Source of the DNA: DAOUET01 sp034430155
GTDB lineage: Bacteria; Chloroflexota; Anaerolineae; Anaerolineales; UBA4823
Assembly (NCBI GenBank): GCA_034430155.1
Contig: DAOUET010000182.1
Location: forward strand, 1 to 56,626
Direction of reading: 5' to 3'
Length of the DNA stretch: 56,626 nt
The notes beneath the pieces are model-generated. The model searched no databases and had not been told where the DNA came from. It saw only the letters and a program-made list of their open reading frames with translations. This document shows, piece after piece, positions 8,940 through 18,200 of this stretch. The position numbers and the translations under genes are program-made. Each line of letters opens with the position of its first letter. Position 1 is the first letter of the stretch.

Positions 8940-9221
8940 ATGAGCAAATTCTTGAACCAGCTTTTTGGGCGTGAGAAGAAAAGCGCTCGCCAGGCCAAAG
9001 AACGCCTTCAATTAGTCTTGATCCATGACCGTACGGATCTTAATCCTCACAAATTAGAACTCTTGAAGGATGATTTGATTGAAGCGATCTCGCGTCATAT
9101 TGAAATTGACCCCTCTGCCGTCCGTATTGAAATGACCCAGGATGGTCGCCAGCAACGATTAATCGCTGATATCCCCCTCAATCCTGTCGGCAAACGTCGC
9201 CTCTCTCAGAGATATGGATAA
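8940..9221 (+). CDS. minE: Cell division topological specificity factor MinE
   Basis: Small protein that stimulates MinD ATPase and restricts MinC to the poles. 93 residues, with an N-terminal membrane/MinD-binding segment and the anti-MinCD helix region (ARQAKERLQLVLIHDR, about 17-32). The C-terminal dimerisation fold includes LKDDLIEAISRHIEID. GGGAGG lies about 10 bases upstream. Its last bases overlap the start of the rodA-like gene by 8 bp, implying translational coupling. Confidence 0.95.
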   Translation: MSKFLNQLFGREKKSARQAKERLQLVLIHDRTDLNPHKLELLKDDLIEAISRHIEIDPSAVRIEMTQDGRQQRLIADIPLNPVGKRRLSQRYG

Positions 9222-10317
9222 AGCCACCTCCTCCTGGCGTTATTTCGACTTCTGGCTTCTCGGGGCTGTTGCTGTCCTGAGTATTTTTGGCATTGCCATG
9301 ATCCGATCTGCTATCGCTGGCAACATTGAGCTTGCTGAACACGACACGCGCCAGCTATACTTCGTGGTATTAGGCTTTATCGTCTTACTCGTCACGGCCG
9401 CCATCGACTATCACCTCTGGTCAGCGTTGAGCAAACCGCTTTATATTGGTATGATGGCTTTGTTAGCCATTCTTTCGATCGTTGGCGCCGCCATATTTGG
9501 CTCGGCGCGCTGGTTTGAAACCAGCATAATCAATATCCAACCATCCGAACTGGCAAAAATCGTCATGATTCTGGGGTTGGCAGACTTTTTTACCCGGCAC
9601 CTGGATCAGATCCATCAAATGAAATGGATCTTTCGCAGTTTCATATACACCCTTGGAATCGCGGTTTGGATTTTCTTGCAACCAAATCTGAGTACCACAC
9701 TGGTCATCCTGGTGATTTGGTTCGGCCTGCTCTGGGCCAGCGGATTGGAAATCAAACACCTCCTCATGCTCTTTGGGGCAGGATTGATCGCACCGGTTGT
9801 TAGCTATCCCTTTCTCCAGTTATATCAAAAACAACGGATTCTCAACTTCCTATTCCCTGATCCCAATGCACGCCATGGAGAAATTTATAACATTCAGCAG
9901 GCTCTCATCAGTATTGGCTCGGGAGGTTGGTTCGGCAAGGGATATGACCATGGCTCTCAGGTGCAGTTGCGCTTTCTCAAAGTGCGCCACTCCGACTTTA
10001 TTTTTGCGGCTATGGCTGAAGAATTTGGGTTTATAGGCACGCTTGTGGTTATGCTCCTATTGCTGTTCGTAGTATATCGATGTTTACGCGCAGCCCGTCT
10101 AGCGCGTGATACTTTTGGTGCCTTAATTTGTTATGGGGTGGCGATCTTGATCGCTTTTCAGGCCATGGTCAACATTGGGGTAAATCTAAAAGTAATCCCC
10201 GCCACCGGCTTGCCACTGCCGTTCATAAGTTATGGTGGTAGTGCCATGCTCTCTTTGCTTCTGGGCATCGGATTGGTGGAATCCGTCATCATCCGCCACA
10301 AAACTCTAGAATTCTAG
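9214..10317 (+). CDS. rodA: SEDS-family peptidoglycan polymerase, RodA-like
   Basis: Integral-membrane glycosyltransferase of the SEDS family with about ten helices over 367 residues. Signatures are QPSELAKI (about 109-116), a large extracellular loop containing FLFPDPNARHGEIYN, and PATGLPLPFISYGGSAM (about 329-345). Length and the company of mreBCD and mrdA favour RodA over FtsW, though the gene sits at the end of the min set and FtsW cannot be wholly excluded. Works with PBP2 in elongation. Confidence 0.9.
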   Translation: MDKATSSWRYFDFWLLGAVAVLSIFGIAMIRSAIAGNIELAEHDTRQLYFVVLGFIVLLVTAAIDYHLWSALSKPLYIGMMALLAILSIVGAAIFGSARWFETSIINIQPSELAKIVMILGLADFFTRHLDQIHQMKWIFRSFIYTLGIAVWIFLQPNLSTTLVILVIWFGLLWASGLEIKHLLMLFGAGLIAPVVSYPFLQLYQKQRILNFLFPDPNARHGEIYNIQQALISIGSGGWFGKGYDHGSQVQLRFLKVRHSDFIFAAMAEEFGFIGTLVVMLLLLFVVYRCLRAARLARDTFGALICYGVAILIAFQAMVNIGVNLKVIPATGLPLPFISYGGSAMLSLLLGIGLVESVIIRHKTLEF

Positions 10318-10417
10318 AATCTGGCAAACCCCTTGCTTAGGAGATTCACGCTCTATCCTGATGCATTCGTATTTATTCATGGGATAATTCCTTTCTAAGA
10401 AGAAATCAGGAGATCGA

Positions 10418-11920
10418 ATGACAAACTCTCCCAAACCCGCTCGTGTTCGTTTTGCGCCTTCCCCAACCGGTCGCACACACTTGGGTAGCGGGCGAACGGC
10501 TCTATACGATTACCTGCTGGCGCGCCAGACTGGGGGGCAATTTATTCTACGCATCGAGGATACGGATCGCAAACGCTATAATCCTAAATCCGAACAGGAG
10601 CTGGTTGATAGTTTGCACTGGTTGGGTCTTCAATGGGATGAGGGGCCGGACCTGGGCGGTCCGTACGCTCCCTACCATCAATCCGAACGCAAAGATATCT
10701 ACCAGCGCTATGCTCAGCAATTAATTAAAAGGGGTCACGCTTACTATTGTTTTTGCACAACCGAACGCCTGGCGCGTATGCGCCTGGGACAGCAGCACCG
10801 CAAAGAACCGCCGCGCTACGATGGCACCTGTCGCCTGCTTGCTCCAGAAGAAGCTGCACAGCGAGCCGCTGCCGGTGAAAGCCACGTCGTTCGCTTTAAA
10901 ATGCCCAAGGAAGGCACTATCACCGTACGCGATCGCCTGCGAGGTGAAATCACGGTCGAGAACCGCAATCTTGACGACTACATTCTCATAAAATCCGACG
11001 GCCTGGCGCTCTATCACCTCGCCGCCATTGTTGATGACCACTTGATGAAAATCACACACGTGATACGCGGTTCAGAATGGTTGCCCACTTTCCCCCTGCA
11101 TGTTCATATCATTCGCGCCTTTGGCTGGCAAGAGCCTGAATGGGTGCACCTCTCTATATTTCTAAAACCGAGCGGGAAAGGCAAGATGAGCAAACGTGAT
11201 GCCGCCGAAATGATGAGGGATGGTTTTTCGATCTATCTCACCGACTTATGCAAGATGGGTTATCTGCCTGAAGCAGTCGTCAATTGGATCGCTCTGATGG
11301 GATGGAGCTACGACGATCACACCGAATTCTTTTCGATGGACAACCTGATCGAGAAGTTCAGCCTTGATCGTCTGAACCCTTCCCCTGCAGCCATAAACAT
11401 ATCCAAGCTCGATCACTTCAACGGTCTTCACATTCGTAGCTTATCTATTGATGATCTGACCAGGCGCCTAAAACCCTTCTTTGAAGCTGCTGGATACCAG
11501 GTGGACGACGTCAAATTAAAGCGAATCACCCCTATAATTCAAGAACGCATTGGCACGCTAGAAGAAGCTCCGCAGATCGCCGGGTTTTTCTTCCAGGAGG
11601 ATGTGCATCCCCATCCTGAAGAGCTGCTCGGTAAGAAAATGAGTGCGGCTGAATCGGTTATTGCCGCGCGTCGCGCTTATCAGGTGCTGGCAGCCTTGGC
11701 CGAGATCACTCCGGCAACCGCAGAACCTCCCATGCGCGCCCTCGCCGACGAACTCAGCTTGAAAGCCGGGCAACTTTTTGGCATCTTACGCCTGGCTGTT
11801 ACCGGTCAGCGGGTCAGCCCACCTCTTTTTGAGAGCATGACCATCATCGGTAAAGACAAAGTGCTAGCCCGCGTCCAAAAAGCCATCGAGACCCTCGAAA
11901 AGCTGGCCGAACAAGCGTAA
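10418..11920 (+). CDS. gltX: Glutamate--tRNA ligase
   Basis: Charges tRNA-Glu with glutamate. The 500-residue class I synthetase has the HIGH-type motif (FAPSPTGRTHLGSGR, about residues 11-25) and the KMSKS-type loop (GKMSKRDA, about 253-260). An alpha-helical anticodon-binding domain completes the C-terminus. An AGGAG ribosome site is 7 bases before the ATG. A tRNA-Gln gene with its own promoter follows immediately. If the enzyme is non-discriminating it may also charge tRNA-Gln, which cannot be told from sequence alone. Confidence 0.96.
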   Translation: MTNSPKPARVRFAPSPTGRTHLGSGRTALYDYLLARQTGGQFILRIEDTDRKRYNPKSEQELVDSLHWLGLQWDEGPDLGGPYAPYHQSERKDIYQRYAQQLIKRGHAYYCFCTTERLARMRLGQQHRKEPPRYDGTCRLLAPEEAAQRAAAGESHVVRFKMPKEGTITVRDRLRGEITVENRNLDDYILIKSDGLALYHLAAIVDDHLMKITHVIRGSEWLPTFPLHVHIIRAFGWQEPEWVHLSIFLKPSGKGKMSKRDAAEMMRDGFSIYLTDLCKMGYLPEAVVNWIALMGWSYDDHTEFFSMDNLIEKFSLDRLNPSPAAINISKLDHFNGLHIRSLSIDDLTRRLKPFFEAAGYQVDDVKLKRITPIIQERIGTLEEAPQIAGFFFQEDVHPHPEELLGKKMSAAESVIAARRAYQVLAALAEITPATAEPPMRALADELSLKAGQLFGILRLAVTGQRVSPPLFESMTIIGKDKVLARVQKAIETLEKLAEQA

Positions 11921-11922
11921 AT

Positions 11923-11951
11923 TTGACGAATGAACCTCTCGATGGTAAAAT
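11923..11951 (+). promoter_or_regulatory. Sigma-70-type promoter of tRNA-Gln
   Basis: TTGACG (11923-11928), a 17-base spacer and TAAAAT (11946-11951). The expected start is about 8 bases before the tRNA. Strong match, placed right after the gltX stop. Confidence 0.75.
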
Positions 11952-11966
11952 ACAACCCCTGAGCAT

Positions 11967-12037
11967 TGGGGGCTCGTCTAATGGTAGGACAGCGGACTCT
12001 GAATCCGTATGTGGAGGTTCGAATCCTTCGCCCCCAG
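11967..12037 (+). tRNA. tRNA-Gln (anticodon CUG)
   Basis: A cloverleaf folds over 71 bases. The acceptor stem is TGGGGGC/GCCCCCA. The anticodon arm GCGGA-CTCTGAA-TCCGT has CTG at positions 34-36, and the T-arm GGAGG-TTCGAAT-CCTTC is intact. The U1-A72 pair is typical of bacterial tRNA-Gln. CCA is not encoded. Confidence 0.95.
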
Positions 12038-12079
12038 CCTGAAACTAGCTCTGTTTGGCCATCCCCTCCCTATCTCTCT

Positions 12080-12110
12080 ACCCCGAGGATTTTGTCTCGG
12101 GGTGTTTTTT
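12080..12110 (+). terminator. Intrinsic terminator after tRNA-Gln
   Basis: Stem ACCCCGAG (12080-12087) with CTCGGGGT (12096-12103), loop GATTTTGT, then GTTTTTT. A classical Rho-independent terminator. Confidence 0.9.
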
Positions 12111-12792
12111 GTGAATTGAGCTGTCGCCAGGGATGCGGTGAAGTGCATAATTGCTAAACCAGCTGCAAAACCGCCTAGATTGATCCAGGATATAGAAGAC
12201 CTCCCAACTTGCTCGCCATATCTTCACAGGTGCGCCACCATCCCGGAATCCCCTCCATCTTGGCTGATGGGGTGCTGTGAAAATGAATCGCATGGGCGTG
12301 GCTGCTGGCATTCACAAAATGAAAGTAGATTGCTCACCTTATCGTAATCCCGCTCATAGGACCAATCAGCGTCGAGGAAGCCATTGGTTTCGTGATTGAT
12401 CTGCCTTTTAGTACCCATTTTCCCCCAAACTTTATGCTTGTGACATATATCCATACTATTCGTGACAGCTGGTACTAAAAACAAGCTAACCCCCAATTTA
12501 TACTATACCTAGTGAAATAGCTATAATTCCATACCCACAATAGCTATTTACCCCAATTGAATAAATATCATGCATCATTAATCGATAACGATTTCATGGA
12601 GCACAAAGTTCTTTATAGTCAGAAGCACAAACAGAAGGAGGCTTTTTCTCGAGAGACTTACCTCAAAGAATACCATCATCACTCGTTTGAATCTCATACT
12701 TTTAACATATCAAGACATGGCGAGAAATTGACTTCCCGCCAGTGTTGGTATGTCTCCATTCAGGTGAAATCTACCAAAGAGGAAATTTGCCC
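12111..12792. other. A+T-richer intergenic region upstream of the CODH operon
   Basis: I see no supported gene in about 680 bases. From about 12440 the base composition becomes clearly richer in A+T than the neighbours. It contains GTGACA repeated near 12440 and 12463, AATAGCTAT repeated near 12517 and 12541, and TATAAT at 12522-12527 that may be a -10 box for the CODH operon. An 82-codon open frame at 12557-12805 lacks any family features and overlaps the next gene, so I do not call it. Confidence 0.4.
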
Positions 12793-13194
12793 ATGGAAAA
12801 GATAATCCTTGATCTCCCCAGAATGTACGCTGACCATCATGTCATTGAGGTGAGGCGCATTCTGTTAGAACTCCCCGGCGTTGAAAATGTCTATGCCAGT
12901 AGCAGTTTTCGGTCAGTTGAAGTGGATTATGACTCCGAGAAAGTCCTCGCTGACAATATCACCACAAAACTCGATGAGGCTGGTTACATCGGCGATTTAT
13001 CGGTGCCTACGGAAACCAGCACATCCCAAACTTCAGTGAAAGGTAACGGAAACCAGGCCTTCTTCCGCCATACAGCAGTATTTGAAGAGGCCAGAGAGTC
13101 GGTGAGCTTCTCCCAAAATGTTAGTTACCTGGGGCGGCCCTTATGGCCTTGCCCAGGATTTGGTGTTATCAAGTCAATGGATCAGGAGAGCTAA
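12793..13194 (+). CDS. Small HMA-fold-like protein preceding CO dehydrogenase
   Basis: 133 residues from ATG 12793. Residues about 1-75 look like a ferredoxin-like heavy-metal-associated (HMA) fold: a beta strand (KIILDL), then helix VIEVRRILLELPGVENVYAS, then SVEVDYDSEKVLADNITTKL. The metal-binding CxxC of that family is absent; its place has MYADHH. The tail (75-133) is low complexity and not recognised. It lies 3 bases before the CODH gene and is surely co-transcribed. A role in nickel handling or complex assembly is inferred from position only. The upstream GTG/TTG starts are less likely because the fold begins here. Confidence 0.65.
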   Translation: MEKIILDLPRMYADHHVIEVRRILLELPGVENVYASSSFRSVEVDYDSEKVLADNITTKLDEAGYIGDLSVPTETSTSQTSVKGNGNQAFFRHTAVFEEARESVSFSQNVSYLGRPLWPCPGFGVIKSMDQES

Positions 13195-13197
13195 ATA

Positions 13198-15210
13198 ATG
13201 GCAAAGAAAAGAAGCGTTGAAGAACGTACCTCAGACCCAGCTGCTCAGGAGATGCTCATTCGCGCTGATGAATTGGGCCTCAGCACTGCCTTTAGCCGGG
13301 CAGATGATATGGTTCCCTGCAATATCGGAGGGGCTGGCATGTGCTGTAAGATCTGTGGTATGGGTCCCTGCCGCTTGACCAAAGATGGTCAGACCGGCGT
13401 CTGTGGAGCTACCATCGATACCATCCAGGCTCGTAATCTTATTCGTGCCATCGCGGGCGGTGCTGCTGCCCACTCTGATCATGGTCGCGATATGGCCTTA
13501 ATCTTGAAAGCGGTCGCAAACGGTGAAGCCGAAGGGTATATGATCAAAGATGTAGCCAAATTGCGCACGGTTGCCTCTTATTACGATATCCCGATTGAAG
13601 GGCGCTCGCCCAGCGAAATTGCCAATGACTTAGCCGATTTGTACATTTCGCAATTTGGTCAGCAAACCGGAGAAATCGTTTCAATCACCCGGGCGCCAGA
13701 GAAGCGCCAGAAACTCTGGGAAGAAAAAGGCGTCATTCCGCGTGGCGTCGATCGTGAGGTCGTCGAATCTCTGCATCGTACCCATATCGGTGATGACCAG
13801 GACGCAGAACATATCCTGCATCATGCTATCCGTACCGCCCTTGCTGATGGCTGGGGTGGCAGCATGATCGCGACAGATGTCTCGGACATCCTTTTTGGCA
13901 CGCCTGCCCCGATTCTGGGCCAGGCTAACTTGGGTGTCCTCAAGGATGACATGGTCAACGTGATTGTACACGGTCATGAGCCCACCCTAAGCCAGATGAT
14001 CGTGGCCGCCACCCAAGATCCAGAAATTATCGAATATGCTAAAGCTGCCGGTGCAAAAGGAGTCAATCTCTCGGGTATTTGCTGCACGGCTAATGAAATC
14101 CTGATGCGGCAAGGAATCCCGGCTGCGGGCAATTTCCTCCACCAGGAGCTGGCCATACTCACCGGCGCGGTTGAAGCCATGGTCGTGGATGTGCAATGCA
14201 TTATGCAGGCATTGGTAGGATTGGCTACGAATTTTCATACTAAAATCATCACCACTTCTCCAAAAGTGAAGATAAAGGGATCTGTTCATATCGAATTCGA
14301 CGAACATCGAGCACTCACCGTCGCCAAACAGATCCTGCGCACCGCTATCGATAACTATAAGAACCGGGGAACTACGCACATACCAGACATTCGGGAGGAT
14401 TTGATTCCCGGCTTCTCACATGAATACATCAATTACATGTTGGGAGGCTCCTACCGTGCCTCCTTCCGGCCCCTTAACGATGCCATCATGGCCGGCCGCA
14501 TTCGTGGCGTGGCGGCTATTGTGGGTTGTAACAACGCGCGCAGCCAGCAGGATTACCTATTCAATCACATCGCTAAGGAACTTTTAAAACAGGACGTCTT
14601 GATAGTCGAGACAGGCTGCGGTGCCATCGCCAGTGCCAAGTTGGGTCTCTTGCTGGGACAAGCCGGATTGGAGCAGGTTGGACCTGGATTGCGAGAAGTG
14701 TGCGAAACCGTTGGTATCCCGCCCGTTCTGCATATGGGTTCCTGTGTTGATAATACCCGCATTCTCACCGTGCTTACCCAAATGGTCGAGGAAGGTGGTT
14801 TAGGGGATGACATCGATCAGATACCAGCAGTCGGTTTGGCACCTGAATGGATGAGTGAAAAAGCGCTTTCTATCGGTACTTACTGTGTAGCATCCGGTGC
14901 TTACGTCATTTTTGGAGGCTCATCGCCCATTAGCGGTATGCCAGATCGCGTCGCTGACAGCGATATCGTCCTCAAATACTTGAGCGAAGGTTGGGAGAAC
15001 CTGTATGGTGGCAAGATGGAGTTTATTAAAGATCCGGACGAAATGATCGCTAAAACCCTCGAGCATATCGATAAAAAACGTGCTGCGCTTGGGCTTGCCG
15101 AATATAACCCAGAACAGTTTGGGCGCAGCGGTGATGCCCGCATGCTTGCACTTGAGCAGCTCCCATTAGAAGAACGCCAGGCTGCCCTGTACGGCGTCGC
15201 GGCAGACTGA
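13198..15210 (+). CDS. acsA: Anaerobic Ni-Fe carbon monoxide dehydrogenase catalytic subunit
   Basis: Interconverts CO2 and CO on the Ni-Fe-S C-cluster, feeding CO to acetyl-CoA synthase. 670 residues, normal for CooS/AcsA. The N-terminal cysteine-rich region (CNIGG, CCKICGMGPC, GVCGA, about residues 41-76) binds the B and D clusters. Likely C-cluster ligands are all present: HGHEP (about 258-262), GICC (C295/C296), DVQC (C334), GCNN (C444), TGCG (C474) and GSC (C516). An AGGAGAG ribosome site precedes the ATG. It is followed after 14 bases by the ACS fusion gene, so it is the ACS-linked CODH rather than a stand-alone CooS. Confidence 0.97.
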   Translation: MAKKRSVEERTSDPAAQEMLIRADELGLSTAFSRADDMVPCNIGGAGMCCKICGMGPCRLTKDGQTGVCGATIDTIQARNLIRAIAGGAAAHSDHGRDMALILKAVANGEAEGYMIKDVAKLRTVASYYDIPIEGRSPSEIANDLADLYISQFGQQTGEIVSITRAPEKRQKLWEEKGVIPRGVDREVVESLHRTHIGDDQDAEHILHHAIRTALADGWGGSMIATDVSDILFGTPAPILGQANLGVLKDDMVNVIVHGHEPTLSQMIVAATQDPEIIEYAKAAGAKGVNLSGICCTANEILMRQGIPAAGNFLHQELAILTGAVEAMVVDVQCIMQALVGLATNFHTKIITTSPKVKIKGSVHIEFDEHRALTVAKQILRTAIDNYKNRGTTHIPDIREDLIPGFSHEYINYMLGGSYRASFRPLNDAIMAGRIRGVAAIVGCNNARSQQDYLFNHIAKELLKQDVLIVETGCGAIASAKLGLLLGQAGLEQVGPGLREVCETVGIPPVLHMGSCVDNTRILTVLTQMVEEGGLGDDIDQIPAVGLAPEWMSEKALSIGTYCVASGAYVIFGGSSPISGMPDRVADSDIVLKYLSEGWENLYGGKMEFIKDPDEMIAKTLEHIDKKRAALGLAEYNPEQFGRSGDARMLALEQLPLEERQAALYGVAAD

Positions 15211-15224
15211 GAGGAGATTGATAA

Positions 15225-18200
15225 ATGTCTCGATACATTGCAACGCGTGCCATTCGCGGCGCAAACGCTCTCGTCACAGAAGCAGAGTTCATGCTTAATG
15301 AAGCAATCAAGGAGAAAGGAACCGATGCCCCGGTAGCCTTTCCGAACACTGCTTATTTCTTACCCGTCATTCTCGGCATGACCGGGAAGAAAGTTGAAAC
15401 CCTTGGGCAATTAGAGCCGGCGATGAAACATGCCCGCATGATGCTGCATCCTTCGCCATCCGCCAATAACTGGACACCTTATCTAGGTGAGACTCTCGAT
15501 AGCGGTATGGCGACTTTAATTGCTGCTGAGGTCATTGAAGCGGTCCGCTTTATCTATGGGTTGCAGCCCGAACCAATGCCAGGACTTGAACTAGCTGGTG
15601 GCACATCCTACTCCGAAATGGGTGGCGCTCAGGATGGGCATTTAAATGGTCCCATTGACGACATCCAATTGCGGTCCTGGGGCATCCAGCTGGTAGATGG
15701 GCGTATGCCGGGGTTTGCTGCCATTGTAGGCGCGGCCAAATCCAACGAAGTTGCCGTACAAATCGTACGCGAACTCCAAAAAAGGAACATTTTGACTTTC
15801 CTTTCCGGAAACGTAAATGGACGTAGCATCATCCATCAATTAATGGAAGAAGGTGTTGAACTCGGTTACGATACCTACACCATACCCTTTGGCACCGATA
15901 CCATCAGCGCTATTTACGCCCTTGGGTTTGCCACTCGCTCAGCGCTCACATTTGGAGGTCTTAAGCCTGGTCAAGCTCGCGATATTTTGCTCTACAACAA
16001 AGGGCGCGTCTTCGCCTTCGTGCTGGCGCTCGGCGAGATTGATGATCTAAAATACGCCGCAGCAGCCGGTGCGATTAATTTCGGCTTCCCTGTGATTACC
16101 GATACAGTCGTTCCCGAGATTCTGCCTACCGGTGTGACCACCTATGAGCATGTTGTCTCCATGCCTTTTAACGAGATTGAAGGTGAAGACGATCTCGAAC
16201 GCGCGGAGCGCTTGGTGCAAAAATGCATCGAGGTGCGGGGTGTCAAAGTGCGTCTGGCTGAAGTGCCTGTCCCGGTACCTTATGGCTCGGCCTTCGAGGG
16301 CGAGGTAGTCCGTAAAGCCGATATGCGCGTTGAGTTCGGGGGCAAATACTCGCGCTGCTTCGAGTTTCTGCACATGGTGCCTTTAGATGAGGTTGTGGAT
16401 GGAAAAGTGGAAGTCGTCGGCCCTGGCTTTGATGACATTCCCGAGCAAGGTCACATGGACGTCGGATTCGTGGTAAAGGTTGCCGGACGGCAAATGCAAG
16501 CGGATTTTGAACCGGTGCTGGAACGCCAAATCCACTATTTCGTCAACGGCGCTTCCGGCATCCAGCATATCGGTCAGCGCGATATCGCCTGGATCCGCAT
16601 TTCCAAAAACGCGGTTGACAAAGGCTTTAATCTTGAACACTTCGGCAAGATCTTACACGCCCGTTTCCATGCTGATTTTGGCGCTATCGTTGACAAGGTT
16701 GAGGTCACCATTTTTACCGATCCCGATGAGATCAAGGATTGGCTGGCGAAAGCCCGCCAGGCGTACGATTTTCGCAACAAGCGCCTTGCCGATCTCACCG
16801 ACACTGCTGTCGATGAATTCTATTCCTGCACGTTGTGTCAATCCTTTGCTCCTAACCATGTCTGCATCGTCAGCCCCGAAAGGCTTGGGCTGTGTGGAGC
16901 TTATAACTGGTTGGATTGTAAAGCATCTTACAACATCAATCCCACTGGCCCGAACCAACCGATCAAATTGGGCAAACTTATCGATGCCACCAAAGGTTAT
17001 TGGACCGGTACGATTGACTACGCAAAAATTGGATCGCACGGGGTCGTCGATAAAGTCTCTATGTACTCGATCATGGAAAATCCCATGACCGCCTGCGGCT
17101 GCTTCGAATGCATTGTCATGCTGATCCCTGAGGTCAATGGTGTGATGGTCGTCAGTCGCGAAGATACCAGTATGACCCCTGCCGGTATGACCTTCAGTAC
17201 CCTGGCCGGCATGGCTGGTGGTGGCGTTCAAACCCCCGGTGTGATGGGTGTTGGTAAGTTCTACTTGCTCAGTCCTAAGTTCATCTCTGCCGATGGTGGT
17301 TTTAAACGAGTGGTCTGGATGAGCAGCATTCTTAAGGAAACGATGTCGGCAGAGCTTCAGGCCGTAGCAGAGCGGGAAGGCATCCCCGACTTGATTGACC
17401 GCATCGCGGATGAACGCGCTGTGAGTGATGTCGCCCAGCTGGAAAAATTGCTTAAGGAGAACAACCATCCAGCTTTGGAGATGGGTCCCATGCAAGCTGA
17501 GCCTGGGGCTGAAGAAGCCCTTGAAGTTGAGCTCGAGGCTGAAGCTGAACCAGAAGAAGAGCAGGTCATTGCCCAGGCTGAAGCAGTAGTTGAGGTTGCT
17601 TTAACCAAGGAAGTGAGCGAAGGTGTAAAACCATCCCCACCAGAAACTAAAACACCGGTCCATCCGGTTGCAGAGCCAGTAGCCTCGCAAGGTGCGGCTG
17701 CGCCTCCAGAAAAAGCTGCCGTTCCCGCTGCCAAAGTGCCCCCAAGCGATGGGGCCGAGGCCGATCGAGCTGAAAGAGCTGTCATCATTTTGCGGCGAGC
17801 GCTCATGGCTGCCCTGGCCGAGTTGGGCGGCGTCGATTTGAGTGAACTTCAAATCCCGGTTGTCCCCACCGTGCCTGGAATGGTCACTCCCCCGCCGGTG
17901 GAAGCCCCACCCCCAACTCCTGAGCCGCTCATAGAGAAAGTGGTTGAGCTTAAACCAGACCGCCCCTGGATCGATGTTCACACCAAGACCGAGATCGTAA
18001 AAGAAAAGTGGTCCGGGGCAGTCCGTGAGATCACCCTTGGCGCAACCTCTGAAGAAGGTGGAACCCGTACCAAGAAAGTGATTGTGGGCGGTGAAACCGC
18101 CATGCCCTACATGCACTTCGAAGGCAGCCTGCCTCATCCTCCTGTGATCGCTATTGAGATAAAGAACCGCAAGCCTGATGATTGGTCGCCATTGCTCCTT

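Noticed and set aside
12557..12805. An 82-codon plus-strand frame before the HMA-like gene
   Set aside because: No family features, unusual composition, no ribosome site, and overlap with the better supported gene at 12793.
16653..17495. A 280-codon minus-strand frame inside the ACS fusion gene
   Set aside because: It is the complement of a strongly conserved coding region including the A-cluster, and its product has no recognisable domain.
17460..17960. Assembly chimera or frameshift joining acsB and acsD
   Set aside because: The linker is in frame, has codon use like its flanks, and is a sensible Glu/Ala/Pro-rich spacer; no sign of an internal ribosome site or start.
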